Shown here in pieces: positions 56,033 through 64,000 of a stretch of 64,000 nt of DNA. A program made the position numbers and the translations under genes. Under the pieces are notes generated by a model that was not told the DNA's origin, did no database searches, and worked only from the letters and a program-made list of their open reading frames with translations. Positions within the stretch are counted from its first letter, which is position 1. The number at the start of each line of letters is the position of its first letter. Source of the DNA: Bettongia penicillata ogilbyi (Eukaryota > Chordata > Mammalia > Diprotodontia > Potoroidae); assembly GCA_023548195.1 (NCBI GenBank), contig JAJHZJ010000496.1, positions 3,678,001 through 3,742,000 on the forward strand, given 5' to 3'.

Positions 56033-58279
56033 GTGAGTGGAGTGTTTCAGTAGGAAAAAAGTGAAGAATTTGGTCTGTAGACCCACTATGATGAGCCTTC
56101 TCTTTGGCTTCTTGATTAAATTCCCAGTTTGGCTCTTTTTAAAAGTTGTGTACTTTGATGAGAAGTACCTCACATGCTCACATTTGGGCCCAGAGAGTAG
56201 GATTTCTGAACATGTTCTCTGGTTTTGAAGTGTTTAGAATTACACATAAATGATTCCCATTTGATAGAGCTGACGGTATATTCGTTCCTTAGGAGACATT
56301 GGATCATACTTTTTACAAAAGTTCAAGGATGGATATTCAAAGTTCAAGATGGATATTTCCAATGCCCTTTGCCTAATGTTCAAATAGGTAGAGAGAAGAC
56401 ATAAAAAGTTACAACACTGTTAAAGGAATTACACTTTCAAATTTCACAGACTTGTCACCTTTAAGTTAATGATTTGATGGGAGTGGGGAGCAAAAAGAGG
56501 GTTTGAAAAGGAGAGTATTTGAAATAGGTTTTCTCCCACTCAAGGGTACATGTCAGTTGGTCAGCAGTCATTTATGAAATACCTACTATGTGTCAGGCAC
56601 TGTGCTAAGTGATGGGGATACAAAAAAGAAAAAGGCAAAAACATGGCATCTGCCCTCAAGGAGCTTACATGCTAATGGGAGAAAACCTAGAGTGTAAATG
56701 GAGGTGACCTCTAAGAGAAGGCACTATTTGTTGTGTGTGAGGTGGGGATGGTGAAGGAAGTTGAACCAGACCAGGAAAGGCCTCTTTTAGAAGGTAGAAT
56801 TTGAGATGAGTCATGAGGAAAGCTAAGAGGTAGAGATGAAGAGGGAGAAATGTTTCAGACATGGTGGCAGACAATGCATATGCCCAGTGTTGAGAGAATG
56901 GGGTGTTGTGTGCACTAAGAAGTAAGTAGACTGGTACAGCCAAATAATAGAGTATGTAAAAGGTGGAATAAATATAAGAAGACTGGAAAGGTAGGAGGGG
57001 GCCAAGTTACAAAAGGCTTTAAATGCCCCCCAAAAGAGCTTCTGTTAGGGAAAAACTAGAGTTTGTTGAACAGGTGAGAGTTATTTAAGCTGGAAAAAAT
57101 CCCTTTGGCAGCAGAGGATGAATTGGGGTGATGAGGGCTTTGAAGTAAGACCAGCCAGAAAGTTATTGCAGTGATCCAGAAATACATTGATAAAGAGATA
57201 TATCAAGGTGGTGGTTGTGACTGAGTGGGAAGGAAGAAAGAAGATAAAGAAGGGAGGGACAGTTATTAAGTGCCTTGCAGGTATCTCAATTGACAATGAG
57301 TAGAGAAAATAGGATGTTGTAGAAATAGATGTTATAAAGATAAAACAGTGAGACTTGGCAGCTGATTGAACATATTAGATGAGGATGACGTCAGGGGTGG
57401 GCACAAGCCTGGGTGGCTAGAAGGTGAGATTCAGTTCTTTATGTTTCTCCTTCCCTTTCCTGATTTTTATCTATTTTCATTTCTCCTAATTGGAACAAAG
57501 ACTCTTTTCCAGACAATTTCCCAATGGAAAGAAATCGAGAAAAACAATTTTATATTGTATCACCTCTCATTTCTCCCAGAGTGAAATTGTCCAAACAAAA
57601 TCAGTGGATGTGTATTGAGTGCATTCTGTGGGCAAGACTCAGTGCTAGGCTCAAGAAATGCTTTTATCTGACCTTGTACAATACCTTAATTGTGTATCAG
57701 TTAAAGACATTCCTGTTGAGCAGCGTATTCTGTCTTTACCCTATCCCAGTTCCTTTATTGATCGTCATTTATAAAGGAGATTAATTTTTCTGTCAATATT
57801 ATAATGTAAAGTGTGACTACATAATATCAACATATCCAGACTTCCATCTTGAGTCTTATTTATGCTAATTTATGGTCTGTGTGAGGGCTGTTAACCAGTA
57901 TTTAAAGAAAAAAGGAAATGGCTTAATTGTAAATAGTAAACTTGGCTAGGTCTTTGGGGCCCTCTCTTCTGTCATGGTGAAGAGTCTTTTTAATTTTGAG
58001 TTTAGTAAAAATAAATTTGTGTTTAGGGGATGAGCGCTTAACCAACATATGTTTCCCAAATTGGCTTCAGAAATGGTTCATTCTGTCTGGAGCAGCTGCC
58101 CCATGCCTCCTTAAACAGATTCAGAAATGCCTTGCTGTGAAAAGAATCAGCCTGTGTTTGTCTTTGTCATATGCGCCGTGTGGAACACGTTGTTGATAGT
58201 GTTTACATTGTACAATTACCTCTTCTGTGTCGTTTTCACGAGAGATGAAGTGACCGTTCTCCCTCCCTTTTCCTCACAG
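56033..58279 (+). other. FNDC3B: Intron between window exons 11 and 12 (phase 0)
   Basis: 2.2 kb. A near full-length family-U repeat fills 56550-57430. A 20-bp imperfect tandem duplication lies at 56316-56357 ('aaagttcaa.gatggatatt' twice). No gene is seen in 57450-58260. Confidence 0.85.
56550..57430 (+). repeat. Long dispersed repeat, family U (near full length)
   Basis: In order: 'cctactatgtgtcaggcact', 'gtgctaagtgatggggatac', 'tctgccctcaaggagcttac', 'aaggcctcttttagaaggta', 'agaagactggaaaggtagga', 'caagttacaaaaggctttaa', 'atccctttggcagcagagga', 'aagttattgcagtgatccag' and 'ttagatgaggatgacgtcag'. About 880 bp with no coding capacity. Head fragments of the same family occur at least eight more times in the window. 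I recognise it as a frequent marsupial/mammalian interspersed sequence but will not guess a name. Confidence 0.8.
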
Positions 58280-58385
58280 TGTTCTGACAGTTTGCCCATC
58301 CGTACTCTTAGTGTTGCGCCAGGCCAGTGTCGACCCCCAAGGGTCTTGGGGAAAGCAAAGCACAAAGAGATCCACCTACAGTGGG
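58280..58385 (+). CDS. FNDC3B: FNDC3B exon (window exon 12): end of FN3-4, start of FN3-5
   Basis: [17 protein letters not shown] closes FN3-4 and the linker; [18 protein letters not shown] gives the A and B strands of FN3-5. The exon is 106 nt and ends one base into Asp, directly after the B-strand Trp. That is the same position and phase as the intron in FN3-4. The acceptor is 'ccttttcctcacag' and the donor 'gtaagt'. [10 protein letters not shown] separates FNDC3B from FNDC3A. Confidence 0.96.
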
Positions 58386-59596
58386 GTAAGTCGTCAACAA
58401 GAGATGTTGTTTGGGGACAACTGAAGACTTTCTAGGGAGTGGTTTGAAATTCAGAGGATTGTTTCCTATTTTGAGTTGCAAAAATCTAAAAATCATAGTA
58501 ATGCAAATGTTCTAATAGGAAAAGAGTTTCTTGCTGTTGGTATACATAGCTGAGTGTGGGGATGGAGGAGGGGTGGCAGGTGTAATTCTGGTGGCCCATG
58601 TCAGGTGATAATTGGGTCAAACCCCCATGTCAATTCTTGTCCCTTCTGGTTTGTGTGACATCCTGGAATCCAAGTGATAATCAGTGTGAACATCTTTAAA
58701 TTTGCGTGTGACTTCTCCATCTTGGAGGTTGGCCAAAGTCCTTTAATTCTTAAGCCACACTTTCCTGGAGCTGCCCACATTAGACTTCTCCAAGGTGGGA
58801 GGTGTCCAAATGGAATGAGAATCAGATTCACTGGGAACCTCTCAGGTGCAAGGAAACTTATCCAGCCTTGTCCACCACCACCTTGTCCAGCTCTACTCCT
58901 TAGTAATATGAGCTGTGTCTTCAGTTTTTCAAACAGTTATATACCTACTATGTGCCAGTTAAATTCAGGAAGCCCATGTTGATCCCCTACTATGGGCCAT
59001 GCATTGTTTTAGCCTCAGGAGATAAGTCACGGCTTTCAAAGAGCTTACATTCTGCTGGGCATGTTTACATTATAGTTTAAAAAAAATAAAACAGTATCCT
59101 AATGAGTACTGATTTCAAAGCCCGTTTCCTGTCTTGCATCCACAAAAGAGAGAGAGACTAAACCAGAGAACGTTCTCTGGGTAGGGTTCAGGTCACCATC
59201 AGGAGAGCTATTGAGATGCGGGGTCAAGAGATGTCTAAAGTCAACTAATCACCAAGCATTTATTAAATATCTGCTGTATACTCGATACCATTAGGAGCTA
59301 AGAAAAGTATAATCCTCGCCCTGGGGGAGCCTCTATTCTGAGAACTTAGTCTACAGTTACCCTTCTATTTATGCCCCTAGTACCTAAAACAATGTCTGAT
59401 ACATATTCAGTAGGCACTTAATCAATGCTTGTTGACTGATCCTATCATGTGGGGAAGATTGAACTTCTGAACTGTCTAGACAATGCTGCTTTTGAGGATG
59501 GAGATAACTATTTTTTTTGAAAGGTTATACTAAAAAAAATCCAGGGTGATTAGGGGAAGAAGAGTGTTCTAGGGGGGAAAATGTCTGTCTTCTCAG
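58386..59596 (+). other. FNDC3B: Intron between window exons 12 and 13 (phase 1)
   Basis: 1.2 kb. Family-U heads (58960-59065, 59235-59345) and an L2 tip (59350-59445: 'taggcacttaatcaatgctt'). Nothing recognised in 58390-58950. Confidence 0.85.
58960..59445 (+). repeat. Two family-U heads and an L2 3' tip
   Basis: U: 'cctactatgggccatgcatt', 'caaagagcttacattctgct'; again 'ccaagcatttattaaatatc'. L2: 'atgcccctagtacctaaaac', 'aatgtctgatacatattcag', 'taggcacttaatcaatgctt'. Confidence 0.7.
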
Positions 59597-59769
59597 ATGT
59601 TCCTTCATCAGAAAGTGGCTGTGAAGTCTCTGAGTACAGCGTAGAGATGACTGAACCCGAAGATGTTGCTTCTGAGGTCTATCACGGGCCTGATTTAGAG
59701 TGTACGGTTGGAAATCTTCTCCCTGGAACTACCTATCATTTCAGGGTGAGAGCCTTGAATGACGGAGGG
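59597..59769 (+). CDS. FNDC3B: FNDC3B exon (window exon 13): most of FN3-5
   Basis: It completes Asp, then VPSSESGCEVSEYSVEMTE, PEDVASEVYHGPDLECTVG and NLLPGTTYHFRVRALNDGG, the B-C loop to the F-G turn of FN3-5. The exon is 173 nt and ends on a codon boundary at Gly. The acceptor is 'tgtctgtcttctcag'; the donor is 'gtaagt'. The EMTEPEDVASEVYHGP segment is nearly invariant in FNDC3B and absent from FNDC3A. Confidence 0.97.
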
Positions 59770-62219
59770 GTAAGTTGAATATCCTACAGTCTATTTGTAC
59801 TATTAATAATTGTATGCTGAATGACCTTGAGCAAAGCACCACACCTCCCTGGGCCTCAGCCTCTGTAAATGAAAGGGGTAGGATTGTCTTGTGACTTCTG
59901 AGAGCCTTACAATCACCACTTCAGAAACTTCTTTGATTAAGCCTAGAGTCATTTTTGCATGGAGACCAGTCACAACAAAACATTGCTATACCTTTTAAAT
60001 TCTTTAATTTTTAATTTTTTTCTCAAAAGCGTTTCCTAAACATTGCCTTGTTTGAGCCCCTGTGGCAGAATTCCCAAGTATTCTAGATAAGCTCGGCCAA
60101 CAGCCTAACAATGCAGTTAAATAACTTTCCCTTCCGTATTTTTCAGTAGTTTCAGCAAATGATTCCCTTGCCCCAAGACAGTTTATCCAAACTCTTGGGG
60201 AACATCCCAATCTTCCCATCTTACTGAGGCCATGTTAACAGTGTCAGAGATTGGGGCTGAGACCCTCCGCTGATTCCTGTAGCCAGGCTAACCAAGCCAG
60301 GGCACGATAGTCAAAATATCAGTCTGGACTGGTGACAGGTCCAGGAATGGAGCACTTTCTGGTGGGCAGAAACTGGGGCAAACATATAGATTTGAACTGG
60401 AATCCACATATCCCCATGGTACTAGCTCCTGGTTATTACCATTTTTTCCCTTGGAGCCATTAAATAGGTTATTTTCCAAAGAAAAATGAGTATTTGTACT
60501 CATTCTAATTAGTAGCATTTGACTACAAATTTGACTTCCAGCTTTACAACCAGCACAAGCCAAGGACCTAAAGGAGTGAAAGGTACAGACTATTTTTCTC
60601 ACGGCTTAATCAGCCCCTGGAGAATTGAGAGTTAACCACCTACTTGAAGCGTGGCCATTTTCTGAAGATTCTGAGTCTTTGCTGCTCTCTTAGATAGATG
60701 TGTTTGCAAGTGTGTCCTGTGTTACAGATGCTCACAGAGTGGATTTCTCCATTTTTGAGAACAGAGGGGCAAATTTTGTTAACCCCCTAATGCATTTTGT
60801 GCATTAAAAATAAATGCATGTTTGAGTTGTTTTAAAGATAAGATTCTCAGCAGTTCAATCACTTACTCAGAGTATTACTCATCTGCTTGATGAATGGACG
60901 GTGTCTGTTCCCAAGAAATACATTAAACGGTTGGTGGTTAGCTACACTGAGCAGCATGGTCACCGTAAACCATTGCAATAATAGAAAACTTTAAATAATT
61001 CAGAAAACAGGCACATTACTGCAAAAAAACTATGGACATTAGTTTTGAAATTGGAAATACCCAGAATTAGATTTCTGAAAGTTTTCATATTCATTAAAAA
61101 TTAAACATCCATAAGTATCTGTATTTGTTTTTATTGACATTCTCCGAGGAATAGTAAAGCAGATTTTTTTTTAGCCAGACAGCCAGCTGAAAAGCAAACA
61201 TATCATTCGGTTGTATTAGGTCCATTTGAAATTTCATCTCTCCACTGAGCTGCTTTTCTGGTATTGGATTAAGGGGCAAATTCTGAGACATGTTCCCATT
61301 GTAAACTAGAATATGCTTGTTGGAGCTTTAAAAATATATCAGAGAAGTGAATACGCATGGGTCAAATAAGCTAGGGCCCTACTATAAGTATCCTGGCTTA
61401 GGAATCCACCACTGGCTGACTCTGAAATTAACTAGATAATGTGGACAATTAGACAAGACATTTGGGGTGTAGCAAGAGTGAGCCTTGCCTTTACACTGCA
61501 GGGTTCTAAGTGACTGCCCATGTCACGTTTCCGATAAAGAGCTGCAAATTGCTTTTTGAAAGAATAGACCCAGACAAAGAATCGTTTAAAAATAGGCACT
61601 GTTTTTGTGGGCCTTGGGATTTCTCCAGGAGAGTCAGGCAGTTTTTTTCTCAGGTGTGAGAAGCAAAAACTTGGCCTTTCTTCTAAAGGGAAACATAACT
61701 GCCTTCTCTGTGAAAGTCTCTAGCAGTTTTCAGAGTTTTTCTTTCCTCTTTGTTTCCCTCATCTTGCTTTTGGTCTTCCATTGGGAAGATTCTTCCTCCA
61801 TCTCCCTCTCTGGCCCCCTGTTCCCAGGCTGCCTCTCGATCTCAGTTCTGGTCACCTTCCAGAGTGCTGGCCAGGGGAATGACCTCCAGAAGGAAGGATA
61901 TCGGAGTGAAATCAATTTAGGATTACTTATATCAATGACTGTTTTCCCCCAAGTAATTCTGACATTTCCAATGACCTCTGCCCAGAGGTCTGACTATCGG
62001 TTCTGACTCGTGGCTGAATTTGGGTCAAATGAACCAAGTTGGATATTCTCAAAAGACTTTTCTTTGTAGCTCTATGCTTGCTCCCTTGTTGCAGATATAC
62101 AGGCCTTTTTTCCTGTGCTCTTGACATAATCCACATTTGTCTTTCCAATGTCAGTCGTGCTATGCCTTCAGACATGCCCCTATTTACATACTTGTGTGTG
62201 TGTGTGCTTCTTTGTCTAG
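59770..62219 (+). other. FNDC3B: Intron between window exons 13 and 14 (phase 0)
   Basis: 2.5 kb. A short SINE tail at 59815-59915 ('cctccctgggcctcagcctc'). Otherwise it is repeat-poor with no gene. A TG run (62192-62205) precedes the acceptor pyrimidine tract. Confidence 0.85.
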
Positions 62220-62333
62220 TACGGTCCTTATTCAGAGGCATCAGAAATCACCACCGCAGCGGGGCCCCCTGGGCAATGCCGAGCACCTTGTATTTCCTTC
62301 ACACCTGATTCAGGTGTCCTAGTAAGTTGGGAG
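62220..62333 (+). CDS. FNDC3B: FNDC3B exon (window exon 14): end of FN3-5, start of FN3-6
   Basis: YGPYSEASEITTAAGPPGQC closes FN3-5 (GPYSE turn, then ITTAAGPP linker). RAPCISFTPDSGVLVSWE starts FN3-6, with the B-strand Trp. It is exactly 38 codons in phase 0 at both ends. The acceptor is 'gcttctttgtctag' and the donor 'gtaagt'. The intron again falls just after the B-strand Trp-Glu. Confidence 0.96.
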
Positions 62334-62946
62334 GTAAGTCAAGACCCCACTGGAACTTGGTTTTTGTTTTCTATGTTGCCTTCCCCCCAAATGTACACAA
62401 TCATGGAGCATTGAGAGCTAATAAAAAGGGGTTCAGACCTCACCCTGAATGATTAACTAGCTGTGTGACCTTGGTAAATCACGGAACTTACATTCTAATT
62501 TCTTTAAAATGTTTGCAAAAGGATTCTTGGGCCAAGAAATGAGAAAGAATGGGGCGGTGGGGGCAGTGTTTCATCCAACATGAAACTGTTGCAGGATTGT
62601 TAGTGTAATTGAGTACTAGAGCCTGAAAACCCTGTCCCTGTGTGTTGAGTGTCACTTTCTTGTCTGTCTCGGATGGTTTTATCATGTGATCTGCCATCCT
62701 AAATTCTCTTTAAAATGAGTATATCAGTGCGTAGCTTATAGGTTAAAAGACCCTGTATGATTTGTTGGGTTTTGGGGGTTTTTTTGACATCTTATAGGAG
62801 TCCCAGATGAAATCAGTGAGCCTGGGAATCCCCCCCCACTTTCTCCTTTCCCCCTACAGTGGTTTTATCCAGTCCAATGTAAACAAAACAAGACTTGCTT
62901 TTAAATGAAGTTACTTACTGGTGAAATCTCCTTGTTTTTTTTTCAG
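62334..62946 (+). other. FNDC3B: Intron between window exons 14 and 15 (phase 0)
   Basis: 0.6 kb, with a SINE remnant at 62390-62480 ('actagctgtgtgaccttggt'). A T-rich tract ends in 'ttttttttcag'. No gene. Confidence 0.85.
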
Positions 62947-63096
62947 AGCCCTGAAATCTCTGGGGCTGATATATCGGAATATAGATTGGAATGGGGAGAG
63001 GACGAAGAATCCCTAGAAGCCGTGTATCATGGGACAGAGACCAGTTTTGAAATAAAGGAATTGTTGCCTGCTGCTCATTACTGCTGTAGACTACAG
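62947..63096 (+). CDS. FNDC3B: FNDC3B exon (window exon 15): FN3-6, C to F strands
   Basis: Exactly 50 codons in phase 0: SPEISGADISEYRLEWGED, then EESLEAVYHGTETSFEIKEL and LPAAHYCCRLQ. EYRLEWG is the C strand, and the LLPAAxYCCRLQ stretch is the F strand. The donor is 'gtaaga'. This is the last coding exon in the window; the final strand of FN3-6 lies beyond 64000. It is symmetrical in phase. Confidence 0.96.
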
Positions 63097-63264
63097 GTAA
63101 GACCTTCTCATCTTGCTCAAAGTACAGAAAGATTTCTTAGCATTTTAAGGAATGAGCTGCTTTAGTAGGTAGAGAGGTACCCCTGATGAAAAGCAATCAA
63201 GCAAAGGGTAAGCCTGGGGGAAGGGAATAAGCATTTGTCAAATGTCTACTATGTGCCAGGCAAG

Positions 63265-63400
63265 GGAGCAGCTGGGGGACACAATGAACGGGGCACTAGC
63301 CTTGGAGTTGGGAGAACCTGAATTCATATCCAGCCTCAGACACTTGCTGTGTAACCCAGGCCAAGTCACTTCACCCTACTTGCCTCAGTTTCCTCGTTAT
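63265..63400 (+). repeat. SINE, marsupial tRNA-derived
   Basis: 'gagcagctgggggacacaat', 'gggcactagccttggagttg', 'ggagaacctgaattcatatc', 'tgtgtaacccaggccaagtc' and 'tgcctcagtttcctcgttat' are in order. Confidence 0.85.
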
Positions 63401-63404
63401 CTCC

Positions 63405-63600
63405 CTCCCTTGATCCTAACAACACCCCATGAGTAGATGTTATTGTTATCCCCATTTTGCAGTTAAGGAAACTGAGTCAGAGGTTAAATAACTACCCAAG
63501 ATCACACAGCTGGGAAGTATCTGAGGCTAGATTTGAACTCAGGTCTTCCTGACTGCAACCCAGTGCTCTTTCCACTGCACCACCCACATGCCAGCTAGTT
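63405..63600 (+). repeat. SINE, THER1-like
   Basis: In order: 'gttattgttatccccatttt', 'gcagttaaggaaactgagtc', 'caagatcacacagctgggaa', 'gctagatttgaactcaggtc', 'ctttccactgcaccacccac'. Well preserved at the 3' end. Confidence 0.88.
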
Positions 63601-64000
63601 TATCTTGCTTGGTACAGCACTTTCCAGACATTTGAGACTCTTGCCCAGGACCATGCCTTTGGCTACCAGAGTCATCTAGTAAAACTTATTTACCCGTAGA
63701 AGTTAGTGGAGAGATATGGGATCCACCCCCAAGAGTAGTTGGCATGTAAGAGAGTTTTGTGTGGAGATATTTAAACATAAAAGAGCAAAGCTTTAATGAT
63801 GGAATATCAGCCATCAGCAGGGCACCAACCAGTGGGTGACTGCCTTCTCCAACTATGTCTATGTCTGGACCTGGTTCGCTTTTTGCCTATTGTAGAAATT
63901 TACTGAAATAATCATCTAGTAGGAAAGAAGTTGCTGTCCAGTCCTCTCACTTCTGGGGTTCTGATCGGAGGTGTTCTGGTCCACTCCCTCTCCTTGGGAA

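Larger units (their letters stand above)
1..64000 (+). other. FNDC3B: FNDC3B gene, internal segment (both ends outside window)
   Basis: Fifteen coding exons on this strand join into one reading frame of 578 codons that matches FNDC3B, a multi-FN3 protein. Known of the family: about 1,200 residues, an N-terminal proline-rich region, nine FN3 domains and a C-terminal hydrophobic anchor. It is linked to the ER/secretory membrane and to adipocyte and bone-cell differentiation. Seen here: the linker before FN3-1, FN3-1 to FN3-5 complete, and most of FN3-6. Each domain shows the B-strand Trp (LTW, LQW, LQW, VKW, LQW, VSW) and the ATDYHVRVYA-type F-strand. The paralogue FNDC3A differs clearly in the fifth and sixth domains. 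No promoter, first exon, last exon or polyA site lies in the window. One exon is broken by a single surplus base. Confidence 0.96.
63097..64000 (+). other. FNDC3B: Intron downstream of the last exon seen (5' part)
   Basis: It holds a family-U trace (63225-63262), a tRNA-derived SINE (63265-63400) and a THER1 copy (63405-63600). 63600-64000 is ordinary intron with nothing recognised. Confidence 0.85.

Noticed and set aside
1..64000. Search for an undescribed system such as a defence island, viral insertion, CRISPR array or gene cluster
   Set aside because: All coding signal belongs to one vertebrate gene; the rest is intron and ordinary retroelement debris.
1..64000. Identification as FNDC3A
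   Set aside because: The fifth and sixth domains carry FNDC3B-type sequence (EMTEPEDVASEVYHGP, LLPAAHYCCRLQ).

Overview
This window is mammalian nuclear DNA, most likely from a marsupial. The interspersed repeats resemble marsupial families: MAR1-like and THER1-like tRNA-derived SINEs, MIR3-type SINEs, marsupial-type L1 3' UTRs, L2 3' ends and an L3/CR1 reverse-transcriptase remnant. The species cannot be told from the sequence alone. There are no prokaryotic or viral genes, no RNA gene and no CRISPR array.

The one gene I can support is a central segment of FNDC3B (fibronectin type III domain containing 3B, also called FAD104), on the + strand and running off both ends of the window. Fifteen coding exons lie between 11453 and 63096. 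All have AG acceptors and GT donors, and their phases join into 578 codons once one surplus base is discounted. They encode the linker before the first FN3 domain, FN3 domains 1 to 5, and most of FN3 domain 6. The N-terminal region, the remaining FN3 domains and the C-terminal membrane anchor known for the family lie outside. The protein is identified as FNDC3B rather than its paralogue FNDC3A by stretches such as EMTEPEDVASEVYHGP and [10 protein letters not shown].

Layout: 1-11452 is upstream intron. The first two exons are separated by a 7.5 kb intron. Exons 3 to 5 lie between 20.9 and 29.5 kb. A 15.4 kb intron follows, and then ten exons are packed into 44.9-63.1 kb. The rest is intron filled with old SINE, L2 and L1 fragments, microsatellites and a few repeat-poor blocks that could be regulatory.

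Main point for review: the second exon carries one base too many in a run of eight C (19107-19114). As written, this puts a TGA in frame at 19123, while the conserved protein resumes in the next frame. An assembly error is likelier than a dead gene, because all the other exons are intact. Other observations are a possible stop-containing exon at 35610-35660, a duplicated octamer/CCAAT block near 42.8 kb, a young-looking truncated L1 insertion with a 14-bp target duplication near 46.8 kb, nested SINE insertions and several short tandem duplications. I found no convincing novel biological system.
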